From Falsiphaeobacter marinintestinus (GTDB taxonomy: Bacteria; Pseudomonadota; Alphaproteobacteria; Rhodobacterales; Rhodobacteraceae): a DNA stretch of 64,000 nucleotides. Numbering within the stretch: position 1 is the stretch's first letter; every line of letters begins with the position of its first letter. The translations under genes and the position numbers were made by a program. A model generated the notes under the pieces. That model ran no database searches and was not told the DNA's origin. It saw only the letters and a list, made by a program, of their open reading frames with translations. Shown piece after piece: positions 47,601-55,517 of this stretch. The DNA lies in assembly GCF_007923355.1 (NCBI RefSeq), contig NZ_VOGO01000009.1, positions 62,001 to 126,000 of the forward strand, read 5' to 3'.

Positions 47601-50600
47601 CTCCTTCATCTTCAGTGATTACTTCGTGCTGATCATGCGGCAGATGGTTCAGGCGATGCGTGATGGCCTGCGCGATTTCAAATACCCGCTGGACGCCACC
47701 CAGGACAGCAACCATATCGTCAACACGATCAACACCACCGGCAAGCTCACCGAAATTGGCAAGCCTGTCACCCTGTATGATCTGTTCAAGGCGAATGAAA
47801 AGCATGTGCTGAGCAGTGGCAAACCGATCAAGCTGCCTTATGTGCCGTACACCGTGCAGGGTGGTGACACCTTTGCTTCGGTGGCGGGAAAAGCAGCTTG
47901 GGGCGAGGCATTCGATGCAACGGACCTGGCCACGAACAATGCTGGCACGTCGGGTATTCTGACCCCCGGTATCACCGTTACCTATGCCAGTGTTGGTTAT
48001 GTGGTTTCGGGGGCGGAATCGCTGATCACGCTTGCCGGACGCATCAACAACAACGCTGGTGTCACGTTGGCGGAGCTGCTGCAGAACTCGGATATTCTGA
48101 CCCTTGAAAACTCGCTGAAGTCCGGGTCGGTTCTGACGTTGCCGCCCTATACCTACACCACTGTGACCGATGAAACCCTGTTCAAGGTGGCCGCCGACCA
48201 CGGCATCACTGTGCAGGATCTGAGCGGTGTAAACCCCGATACCGGCCACACCAACCCCATTGGCACCGCCAATGGCGACGTGGTCAATCTGTTCGATCCA
48301 GCCAGCGACGAAAATGTCGATGTTGTCTATCTTGCGCAGTACCAGGTCGGCTCTTTGATTGCCGAAGCGCAACGGTCCAAGGCGATCAATCACTTGTCGG
48401 GAATGGCATCGCGCTACTATTTCCACGGGCTGCGCATTCCCACCCCAAAGATCACACCCAAGGAAAAAGGTATGTGGGTGACCGGAAGCGAAAGCCCATA
48501 CGGGCTTCCTGGCGATGCAGGTCTATTCGCGCTGACCGGACAGCAACTGCCGGTGACCGCGCTGCCGACCGAAGATTACACCATCACCATGACACCTGGT
48601 GCTTCCGCGTGGATGGCTTTCGACGCAAGCGCAACCGAACCCTTCACCGTGGGTCCGCCAGTCGATGAACAGCCCGCCAGCCCTGACTGGCAGCGGCTCA
48701 AAGCGTTGTTCACCTATGGCCAGAACACCATCCTGCCCGCAGGACCCAGCAAAATCGTAGCAGCGCCGGTCTTGGTCGATCGCCCCGCGCAGTTCCCGCT
48801 GTCTCAGGCCATAACCTGGCAATGCGCCTCTCCGGTCAGCTTCCCCACGGGCGGGGCGGCCGCAGGCGATCAGCCACGGGTTTTCCCGCTGCCGGCATCC
48901 ATGGTTGCCCTGTCGGCGCGCGGTGGGCTGGATCAGTCCGGCCTGCTGACACAGACAAGCCCGAATTTCGCTCCACAGATCCTTCAGACGGACGAGGCAA
49001 CCGGTCGTCCGACGCATCAGAACATGACGAAGTTCGGTTGGGGTTCGACCATCAATTTCACGATCAAGAAGCTGCCTGAAGACCCCAACGCATCAGAGAC
49101 GTACAAAACCACCTATGAAATTACCGGCGCAGATGCCGATGACACGGTGATTTTGGAGCGCATCGTGCAATACGCGCGCAACGATGCCGATTTTGCCTCG
49201 TTTGCTGTTGGCTATGAAACCGAAACCGGAGGCGGCGGTCTGGTGCTGAACGCGCAGGTCGGCAGCAAGGTGTCTTTTGGTATCTCGCAGGTCAATTTGT
49301 CTACCGTGACCCGTCCGCCCACCGGCGGCTTTGGTGCCATGGCGGTATCGAAAGAGGACGACTCGGATAAGACCAATCTGCTGAACTCGCCGACCGATTT
49401 CGTGCGCCTGCTTTGGGAGGCGGCAATTACCCGATCGGGCGGATTTTTCCTGTATTACTTTGACGCCGACGCCAACGGCGGACTGCCGGATTCCGCGTTT
49501 AACGACAAGGGCGAGGCACAGGTCACGCTGGTGATCATGTACCAGAAACAACCACGGTTGCAGCCCTACATGAACGCGATTGCGACCGGTGACGCGGTGG
49601 ATATGTCGAATTCGGCGGTTGCGGCCACTGCGGTGTCTGAGCTGGTTACGCACAAGGTTGTTGAGGGCGACACGCTGCGTGGTATTGCCAGCAGGTATTA
49701 CAGCAACGTCGTATCGATTCTGCGTGAAACGACAACGGATATTGCGCTGGCGCCCGACGCGGCGTTGACCCTGTCAAACCCGCTTTATCGTGTGCCGCTG
49801 GATGGGTCCTCACCTGGCGGAGTCCTGAACGACATCGCGACCTATTTTGCGATGGACGCCAAGGATATCGAGGACGTAAATCCGGGGATCACGGATTGGA
49901 GCACCCCACTGGCACCTGGCGCCGCGATCCGGCTACCATCGGTCGACCGAGTTGTCGGCACATCGCCGGGCGGAACCACCCTGCAATCCTATGCCGCGTT
50001 CTATGGCACTTCGGCGACGATTCTTGCAGGCGCCAACGCGACGGTCACACCGCTGGTTGAGGCGGATCAGACACTCAGCATGATGTGCGGACCGCTCGAC
50101 CAGCATGGCACCCAGGCCGCAGGGGTTCAGCCGGTGGATATCAGTCGTGACGGATTGCCGGAAGTACCCGATGACCCCTTTGATTCAGACTATGCGAAGA
50201 ACTTCCTTTTGAACGACTGTACACTTCTGGCGTTCCAAGTTCTGCCCAATGCCGATTTCGGCGGTTCGAATCTGGGATTGCCCATGGGGCCGGAGACCAA
50301 GGGCGACACCGGCGCGGAGTCCGTCGAACACACCGCCCCCAGCAAGATTCTGTTCGTCAAGGAAAACGAAGAAGGCGATCCACTATCATACTCGACCTCG
50401 GTTCCTTACGTTCAGTTTGCCAATAGTCCGGCTTTGCCCGGCAACCCCTACGTCGCCAACGGACGGGTGTTGCAGTTGAACTATGGTTGGAATGACCTTT
50501 ACGGCAACAAGATCGTTAGCGACCTCGAAGAAAGCACCACCACGGTGGGCAAAATGAATGGCGAGCCAAGCCTGACCGGCTACACAGATGCGCTTTTGAA

Positions 50601-53592
50601 CATCGCGCAGTGGCCCTCGATGGGGTCAAGCTGGACGGTTTTGGACACTTCGCCCGCAGGCAGCGATTTCCTTGCGCAGATTACGATTTCCTTCGATCCC
50701 ACACCGTTCAGCCCGTCGCAGGACAATCCACAGGACGAGGACGGCTGGCAGTCTCGTGCGAAGGCGTCGCTGCAGGCGATCACGGCGGTTCTGAACCAGT
50801 TGAACGACCCCAACGGGATCGAGATGAGCATCGACACAACCCTTCTGGCGAAGCCGAAAGTCATCCCCAGTGCCCAGATCTGGACGCCCGAGCACACTCA
50901 GGATCCGTCGTTGACCAGTTGGTTGACCACGCTTCAGACCTTCCTTCAGCACCGCACCAATCGCGATCTCGATTGGCCGGTCCCGACCACCCTGGGCTTT
51001 ACCCTGTCGGTGCAGGCGGCAAAAGCGGATGTGACCGACAGCCAGACTTACCTTTTGAAACTGTCGCTGGTTATCACCCGGACCCATGGCGTCGCCGCAG
51101 GCGAGTTTGTGGCCGTGGATTCGGTGCGCAAATCCTCGACCGAGATCGCTGCCAAGACCAATCCGGAAACCATCCTACAAGATCCCAAAACGAAAAAGAA
51201 CGTGCTGGATGATTTTGCTAACGATATCGCCGACACGCTGTCGGTTTCCGGCAAATACACTCTGTCCGTGGCCACCGGCACCAACCGCTATGCGCCGGCT
51301 GCAGGGTCCACCCAGGCGGCGATCTGGGCGGTGCGCCTGGGCGATCAGGGATCGGGAGAGGCGATTTCCTATAAGATCAATACGGACGGGGACAATGCGC
51401 CTGAAAAGCCAGAGCTTTTTGCGCCCGAACCGGTGTCGAACACGCTTCTGAGCAATCCGGCGGACATCTATCCCTACACCCAGCTGACAGATTACGACCC
51501 GGCGACCAACAAGTTCACCACCCCGGCGGAACAAAGGCTGTTTTCGGGGGTCGAGGCTGATGACTGGCTGCGGGCGTTCTTTGAATTCTACGATTCGCTT
51601 CTGTCGCCGGAATACACCTCGTCAATTTTGGTCATCGACCAGAAGGCGACCAACAAGCCAAAGGGCATTCCGGTGAATGACGCCCAGGGCGAAGTCAAAT
51701 ATGAGGATGTCGACAGCTATCTGACCGCATTCGCCCAGCAGAAGGAAACGCTGGCGCATCTTGCATCGGACTTGTTGGCACCGATCTATCAGGGTCAGTC
51801 GTCAACACATCTGGCAAGCGCCAAGGAAACCTTCCGCCAGAACCTGCTGGTGCGGTTGTCCAACCTTTACACCACGCGCGCGGCCATTGCCTTCGGTGCA
51901 ACTGTGGCCGCCGACATTCCGATGTTGGACGACGAGGACACGCCGCAGCTTTATGGCAACCTCACCTGGACGAAGAACAGCGGTGATACTTCGCCCCTTG
52001 GCGCCAGCCAGGTGCAAAGCCTGGTCACGTTGACGTCGCCCAAGATGCCACTGGCCACGGGTCCCGATCAGCCGATTACCTTCCTGCTGGAGGCGCCCGA
52101 AAAACTAAAGGTCGACGGAGAGGTTGTGGATCAAGTCACGCTTGATCTGTCTTATACCGGAACAGCCATCGAACATCAGGTGTCTTCGGTGCCGGGAATC
52201 ATCGGTTACAAGGCGTCAAGCTGGCTGTCGCCGGTGCGCGTGTCAGATGCCGAATTGCTGCAGGAAAGCCTGGGGTCATTCAATGTCCCGCTGTTGCTGC
52301 GCAGCTTCCCGATGACACCGCGGATGAGCACGCAGACCGGCACCCAGAGTGATCCCGGTTCGACCGATCTGAACGACATCACGCTTTGGACCTATGCCTT
52401 TACCTATGGCACGGATTTCCATTTCGAACAGGACCGCGTTTACGGCACCGTCACCTACAACATCAGCGAAGACGTGACCATGGCGTTGGACAGTTTTGTG
52501 GACGCGTTCGGCCAGTTGGCACAGTTCATTCGGTCGCAATCGTCCATCATTAATCTGGTGACGAAATATGTTCCGGCCGTTAATGCCGAAACCACCGATC
52601 AGACGGCAATCGACAATGCTTCGCTGGCGCTTGGGGCGTTCCTGAGCATGGCCGCGGCCATCGCGAAAGCGGCCGGAGCGAGCAGCCTGCGTATGGTGCA
52701 GGACCAACAGTCAACCACCGGTAGCGAAAGCTATTCTTTCTATGTGGAAGAGGGAACTCAGACGTTCCATGCCGGTGGCGACAGCATCACCGCATGGGTC
52801 GCAACGATAACATCGACCGAGGGGCCGCCGACCGGCATGGCTGCCGATCCGGTACTCAAGATTGACGGTTACACGTCGAACCAGATCGCTGAGCTGACCA
52901 AAAATGACGAAGGAATATACGCCTATTACTTCACCAATGACGACGACGAGCCCCTGCAGGGGGCCAAGGCGCAAAGCATCAGTGCGCGCGCCGTTGACTT
53001 GCCCAAGATGCAGATACTTGAGCGTCAGGATGCAATTTCCTCGGTCTATCTGACGCGGAATGAAGATATCGGGGGGGCGATCAACGAGCCCTTTGTTTTC
53101 ACCACGCCCCGGGTCTCTTTCGGCAACCCGCTGCATCCGACGATCACCTCATCGGAACCCGTTGATATCGGGTTGCTGGGTTCGCCAGACACAAGATCGC
53201 TGGACGCGCATCTGACTGCGCTTTTCACGACCTTGTTCAAAAACCGGTACGAAGGCGACGTGACGATCCAGTTGGATGTTGGTTACGAGTACGGCTTGAC
53301 CAGTCAGCTGAATCAGATGCTCGTGCCGGTCCCGGTAGCGGTGTTACCGCCGACGGATGTGAAGGTTGGCGATAAAGGCACGGCTCCGGTGGGTATCGAC
53401 GAATTGATCGAGACGATCAGCCAGGCGATCATCGGCTGGGCCGGGGATTTCAAGCCATCGACCGAGATCGCTCGGCTTGTGTTCCGCCTGTCGATCATGT
53501 CGAACCTTTCGGTGCATCCGATGCCGCTTCTGCGGCTTTTGGATCTGGAACTGCAGGTGGCGGATATTGACCCGCCATTGTGGTCGACCTGA
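41671..53592 (+). CDS. Giant unknown protein (3,973 residues) with LysM-like blocks
   Basis: ATG 41671 has GGGAG nine bases upstream; the frame stays open back to 41557. Residues 1-560 look alpha/beta, and VYQGLSTANLALNLGKPFF (about 416-434) recalls the donor half of GT-B glycosyltransferases, a weak resemblance. Residues 600-1690 are long beta-rich stretches with Gly/Asp linkers near 950 and 1390. LysM-like units lie at about 2055-2220 (YTVQGGDTFASVAGKAAWG) and 2660-2806 (HKVVEGDTLRGIASRYYSNV). The rest is mixed beta and helix without known domains. There is no signal peptide, membrane helix or RTX tail, and about ten cysteines. The frame is intact over 11.9 kb, so it is under selection. Function unknown. 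Confidence 0.8.
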   Translation: MNDQFPFFTAADFQAKQGEEPDLSTLLDSFSTSAQNTNTDLTQQTITRLKALTDGHNLRYFAYSGAVELAQQNVVGMIKRLVSLGFPNDVELVYSPAVLGQLAVLLPGMDPTEPYKLGPVTITFQEYKAGGEGLSDVPLCLNGGLLPDDLAGKNLADELKADFYVQLQPYMLGVDSPELKLVSLIWQKDATSAVDLAAQPSLQNDTFAYRAYVQPAPAEPDWTTLKSVPSTDPKVVDSAEILADAASGNKASLMPVQGLFDDPMEENPVVGTAIGIAFEMIAAAALAQRNNPVSKAPIVVCLMDGLTAAAWDQLKGYFPSVGENLENQDISLMQDAAKIAYFAKRWSASQQLFANPKNVTGNIHFVDVTKTDYKPATLDALLGELTAKDVVVIGLPHLAPDGASYLTSLASLPAVYQGLSTANLALNLGKPFFKLSSPGMNPYPSDLGNPSLPDADNDNYLNAATTTVVTTELFGASLNLVQLGTYEFKNGFQKQMPPLTLAEFLSDQMYGNDGSNPYSDYFAALQSFYAADANDKLMQGLGFLVNTYQLKSPDPRDEIQAMCMAAVADGENPLDQLYAKIEAATIDGILRLVPAVFPADSIIGKFILFITKGNDFTIGNKTSSVTITPPGPDGMKVVGQTNNFLRTTLTVTLVFSMNKNGTDIDTAVTLCLGTVAFSGVDWFELTKLSIDATIPGNDDRLTGKVSTVIQVGDKPISFEMDFPTSGDGKIVIDADLNENPPQLSDLFQLLGGMNFVNTFSALPAPFSSAKKIQLDKLKFGYAYKEKQVETFELQLANNSPWPLFGKLVLKNLKFNLSMTNPAGTETADRKIVWTAKSQVQIKSEDNDDPGSINVSVTYPNLTVSASLDEDGPPIPVGDLVTFFLPDDYTINLSANLANFSMNVTPGGKDAETTFSVSAGIDLIDWNLELLGVQFSLTQISVNVEGVRHTKKEKGDGGGDPTAIVAAGDDDSDGKTEVTGTLKATTVLFSDHPYIAVTMNLTAMYNVTSGAWSFAGVQGDNDIHVKQIIQTYLGEGWWIDGLPNLDISDLAFSIESPPKGDDDKIARQYMVGGTITVWDTPLGDDFQTIITGEFGRRPKSDHAAAMAQMAGKAEVPVLDHRGNIVPMAAPLALFDGDGTEIVSYGHVTAEIIWNNIDLTVFYNYEEDPSKSTYGFFWGPLQATINNSTNTAKLEFTEDTSLGAMIETFISWLTGTKFGLGAPWNALDSIKLSDFSLEWNFEDNTVKFNINLGPIDLIFAKIEKISVVYQPEDKDDEKKGVHVELEGSFFWQVGDVSKPLKWNAAEPSETPAPDGGGNKYLDLRLLAAGQHVRVEGLQDLKSVQEAIEVLRDLPVPDPKSPTVPAIGFDAGNNWLFATDFGVLKVTDEKGDGKGDGGDTSRALMTDEDGGATYTFTLQIVFTDPTLYALRIALEGGAAKIFAGLDFQVMYQKQGDLGLFSAIITLPTIMRRFTVGAYTLTLPTFGVDIWTNGDFKFDIGFPWEQDFSRSFSVEAIIPPGIPVLGSGGFYFGKLPPVAVKQLPNADNGFFNPNIVFGFGAQLGLGKSFDAGILKAGFSLTVFGIIEGVLSKWNPYCASEVGPGGSSDLQGQYFFWLQGTFGIIGKLYGSVDFVVIKASIDVEIKAFAQITLASYEPIPITVSVQVTATASLKINLGFFKITLHFSFKLHVTETFTLGSLQNPNDAPWKVTGNKDCGRLLAHPHDRLNLRPMAMAEMMAFRARDLIPTPKWDYLSASDTKVPLTGYLGYGLTVAGDDAVATAPPDLAKQFPCYVANLFIDAPGISQQDDNAPQDRAAGMVPDTSFDLLAKMVARWAIAAVQPDPISPETVDTLVVNEDTLTGLIDYLSAAEDVPMPLDADQVNTFLTGQFKMTVSKPTTEGAIVGAYFPVAPDMHVSASALGEYPALAYTYGAYNEVASDFVTWMREYFNQLAVQVEQEAGNDDGIEDAVLIYENEPLSVGSFIFSDYFVLIMRQMVQAMRDGLRDFKYPLDATQDSNHIVNTINTTGKLTEIGKPVTLYDLFKANEKHVLSSGKPIKLPYVPYTVQGGDTFASVAGKAAWGEAFDATDLATNNAGTSGILTPGITVTYASVGYVVSGAESLITLAGRINNNAGVTLAELLQNSDILTLENSLKSGSVLTLPPYTYTTVTDETLFKVAADHGITVQDLSGVNPDTGHTNPIGTANGDVVNLFDPASDENVDVVYLAQYQVGSLIAEAQRSKAINHLSGMASRYYFHGLRIPTPKITPKEKGMWVTGSESPYGLPGDAGLFALTGQQLPVTALPTEDYTITMTPGASAWMAFDASATEPFTVGPPVDEQPASPDWQRLKALFTYGQNTILPAGPSKIVAAPVLVDRPAQFPLSQAITWQCASPVSFPTGGAAAGDQPRVFPLPASMVALSARGGLDQSGLLTQTSPNFAPQILQTDEATGRPTHQNMTKFGWGSTINFTIKKLPEDPNASETYKTTYEITGADADDTVILERIVQYARNDADFASFAVGYETETGGGGLVLNAQVGSKVSFGISQVNLSTVTRPPTGGFGAMAVSKEDDSDKTNLLNSPTDFVRLLWEAAITRSGGFFLYYFDADANGGLPDSAFNDKGEAQVTLVIMYQKQPRLQPYMNAIATGDAVDMSNSAVAATAVSELVTHKVVEGDTLRGIASRYYSNVVSILRETTTDIALAPDAALTLSNPLYRVPLDGSSPGGVLNDIATYFAMDAKDIEDVNPGITDWSTPLAPGAAIRLPSVDRVVGTSPGGTTLQSYAAFYGTSATILAGANATVTPLVEADQTLSMMCGPLDQHGTQAAGVQPVDISRDGLPEVPDDPFDSDYAKNFLLNDCTLLAFQVLPNADFGGSNLGLPMGPETKGDTGAESVEHTAPSKILFVKENEEGDPLSYSTSVPYVQFANSPALPGNPYVANGRVLQLNYGWNDLYGNKIVSDLEESTTTVGKMNGEPSLTGYTDALLNIAQWPSMGSSWTVLDTSPAGSDFLAQITISFDPTPFSPSQDNPQDEDGWQSRAKASLQAITAVLNQLNDPNGIEMSIDTTLLAKPKVIPSAQIWTPEHTQDPSLTSWLTTLQTFLQHRTNRDLDWPVPTTLGFTLSVQAAKADVTDSQTYLLKLSLVITRTHGVAAGEFVAVDSVRKSSTEIAAKTNPETILQDPKTKKNVLDDFANDIADTLSVSGKYTLSVATGTNRYAPAAGSTQAAIWAVRLGDQGSGEAISYKINTDGDNAPEKPELFAPEPVSNTLLSNPADIYPYTQLTDYDPATNKFTTPAEQRLFSGVEADDWLRAFFEFYDSLLSPEYTSSILVIDQKATNKPKGIPVNDAQGEVKYEDVDSYLTAFAQQKETLAHLASDLLAPIYQGQSSTHLASAKETFRQNLLVRLSNLYTTRAAIAFGATVAADIPMLDDEDTPQLYGNLTWTKNSGDTSPLGASQVQSLVTLTSPKMPLATGPDQPITFLLEAPEKLKVDGEVVDQVTLDLSYTGTAIEHQVSSVPGIIGYKASSWLSPVRVSDAELLQESLGSFNVPLLLRSFPMTPRMSTQTGTQSDPGSTDLNDITLWTYAFTYGTDFHFEQDRVYGTVTYNISEDVTMALDSFVDAFGQLAQFIRSQSSIINLVTKYVPAVNAETTDQTAIDNASLALGAFLSMAAAIAKAAGASSLRMVQDQQSTTGSESYSFYVEEGTQTFHAGGDSITAWVATITSTEGPPTGMAADPVLKIDGYTSNQIAELTKNDEGIYAYYFTNDDDEPLQGAKAQSISARAVDLPKMQILERQDAISSVYLTRNEDIGGAINEPFVFTTPRVSFGNPLHPTITSSEPVDIGLLGSPDTRSLDAHLTALFTTLFKNRYEGDVTIQLDVGYEYGLTSQLNQMLVPVPVAVLPPTDVKVGDKGTAPVGIDELIETISQAIIGWAGDFKPSTEIARLVFRLSIMSNLSVHPMPLLRLLDLELQVADIDPPLWST

Positions 53593-53984
53593 CCCGGGTT
53601 CCGGTCGCGCTCTGATAAAAGCGGCGCGCGGCTGACGGATGACACGGTGGTTTCAATCATTCTGGCGGTACCCTTGATCATCGCGCGCATCTCGGGGTCG
53701 AACCGGATCGTCAGCGTGCCACGACTTTCGCTTGGCTCGCGTGCTTTCATACGCAGCGCCCTGATGGGTAACGCACCGTCAGAAGCCCGGATCGAGTGAG
53801 TTGACAGACTGGCCGACCCGAATCCAGGACCGCCGAAATTGTGTGCATTCCCTTGGCTTGAGACATCTGATCGGGGTTGAGATTTGCGCGGTGTGCGATA
53901 TTGCTTCGGATTCAGTATCTTTGGCATGTTGTAAATTTCACTTTATGAAGTATATCGAGTCGAAGACAATCGAAGAGCGCCTTT
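53593..53984. other. Gap after the giant gene with a possible antisense gene remnant
   Basis: No intact gene is clear. On the minus strand ATG 53750 opens a frame with TLTIRFDPEMRAMIKGTARM, similar to ribbon-helix-helix DNA-binding proteins, but it runs without stop into the antisense of the giant gene, so it looks like a fragment. From about 53900 the sequence becomes AT-rich and should hold the promoter of the MarR gene. Confidence 0.4.
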
Positions 53985-54476
53985 ATGCCCCCAAAAGATA
54001 TTGCGATGGATAACGGTGTCCCGACCGATCTTCCCCCTGAAATGAATGTCCTGATGGGCGTCTACCTTTTGTACCTGAAGGTCGACGAAGTCGTGGATTC
54101 GATCAACGTGACTCCGGACCTGACCAAGAACGAACGGCATCTGCTGATCTACATGGCCGAACCCAGGCGGATGGGGGAACTCGCGGCCGACATGCAAGTG
54201 CTGCCGTCGACGCTGACAAACATTGCTGACGCGCTTGAAAGCAAGGGGTTGGCCTTGAGGGAAAGCGACCCGGAAGACCGCCGTGCCTCGCGCTTGCGGC
54301 TGACCGAGATCGGCGATGCCAAGCGCCAGGAGGTTATCCGGAAGGGAGCCGAGGTCTTTACGGAAATTTCCGGCCTGACCCGTCCGGAAACCGAGACGAT
54401 TTCAGCGTTGATGCTGAAAGTCATTCACAACATCAAGGCCGACGGCCTGCCCGAAGGAGCAAAGCCATGTCAGTGA
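53985..54476 (+). CDS. MarR-family transcriptional regulator
   Basis: The 163-residue protein has the MarR winged helix: LTKNERHLLIYMAEPRRMGE, the recognition helix region MQVLPSTLTNIADALESKGL, and the wing ESDPEDRRASRLRLTEIG. Such proteins repress efflux genes and release on ligand binding. Its last ten bases overlap the start of the RND adaptor gene, so it is the first gene of the pump operon and probably regulates it. ATG 53985 is used; ATG 54006 is possible. Confidence 0.9.
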   Translation: MPPKDIAMDNGVPTDLPPEMNVLMGVYLLYLKVDEVVDSINVTPDLTKNERHLLIYMAEPRRMGELAADMQVLPSTLTNIADALESKGLALRESDPEDRRASRLRLTEIGDAKRQEVIRKGAEVFTEISGLTRPETETISALMLKVIHNIKADGLPEGAKPCQ

Positions 54477-55507
54477 TGCGAAATCTTGCGCTTGTCTTGT
54501 CGCTGGCCGTGACACCGGCCATCGCGCAGGCGCCCCTGAAACCGGTCAAGGTGATCACGGCCCGTGCTGGTGGTGCCGATGTGACGCGGCAGTTCTTTGG
54601 TCATGTGGTCGCCCGTGAAACCGTCGATCTGGCGTTTCAGGTGGGGGGGCAGGTCGTCGAATTTCCGGTGATCGAAGGGGCCATTCTGCGCAAGGGCGAT
54701 CTGGTTGCCCAGCTTGACCTTGAAACCTTTGAACTGTCGTTGGAGCAGGCGCAGCTGCAAAAGGATCAGGCCGAGCGGACGTTGAACCGGTTGAACCGGT
54801 TGTCAGAAAGCACGGCAAGTCAGGTTCGCATTGATGATGCGGCAACGCAGCTGGCACTGGCCGAAGTGACGGTGAAAAACGCGGAATATGCGTTGAAACA
54901 CGCGACCCTGTCGGCCCCGTTTGACGCGCTGGTCGCGGCACGCAACATCGCGAACTATACGACAATCAGCGCCGGGACCCCGGTGGTGCGCCTGCATGAC
55001 ATGTCCGAAGTGCATATCGAAGTTGATATTCCGGAAGTCTTGTTCCTGCGGGCCGAGGAGTCGTCCAACGTCGAAATCAGCGCGCGCTTCCCCGCGTCGG
55101 ATGAGGTCTTTCCGTTGCGATTGCGCGAATTCAACGCCGAAACGTCGAAAGTTGGTCAGTCGTATCGGGTGACGTTGGCGATGACGCCGCCCTCGGGGTT
55201 GCGGATTCTACCTGGCGCGTCGGCCACGGTCATTGCGGTTCTTCAGGGGGATCACACGGACGCTATCCAAGTGCCTAAAACCGCCGTGTTCGTTGATGAT
55301 ACAGGTAAACCCGCCGTCATGGTGTTCTCCCCTGACGATGCCGACACGGGCACTTTGCGCAAGCAGGCTGTCGAAATCGCCCGATCACCAGAGGATGGGA
55401 TTCTGATTTTGTCGGGGTTAGCGGCAGGCACTGAGATCGTCGCGGCTGGTGGGGCTGCGCTGAAGGATGGTCAGGCCGTCCGCCGGTTCACCGGCTTTGG
55501 CAACTAA
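54467..55507 (+). CDS. RND efflux periplasmic adaptor
   Basis: The 346-residue membrane-fusion protein has a signal peptide (residues 1-22, ending AIAQA), then a lipoyl half (VIEGAILRKGDLVAQLDLET), a helical hairpin, the second lipoyl half (LSAPFDALVAARNIANYTTI), a beta barrel and a membrane-proximal domain ending AAGGAALKDGQAV. ATG 54467 has AAGGAG upstream within the marR end. It pairs with the permease 10 bases downstream. Confidence 0.93.
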   Translation: MSVMRNLALVLSLAVTPAIAQAPLKPVKVITARAGGADVTRQFFGHVVARETVDLAFQVGGQVVEFPVIEGAILRKGDLVAQLDLETFELSLEQAQLQKDQAERTLNRLNRLSESTASQVRIDDAATQLALAEVTVKNAEYALKHATLSAPFDALVAARNIANYTTISAGTPVVRLHDMSEVHIEVDIPEVLFLRAEESSNVEISARFPASDEVFPLRLREFNAETSKVGQSYRVTLAMTPPSGLRILPGASATVIAVLQGDHTDAIQVPKTAVFVDDTGKPAVMVFSPDDADTGTLRKQAVEIARSPEDGILILSGLAAGTEIVAAGGAALKDGQAVRRFTGFGN

Positions 55508-55517
55508 GGGGTCTGCC

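Noticed and set aside
47137-48426. Minus-strand frame of 429 codons opposite the LysM region of the giant gene
   Set aside because: Shadow frame without domain or start signals.
36084-53592. Idea that the cluster is a contractile injection system, prophage tail or Tc toxin
   Set aside because: No sheath, tube, baseplate, ATPase, Rhs or spike protein is seen; LysM-like units alone are not enough.
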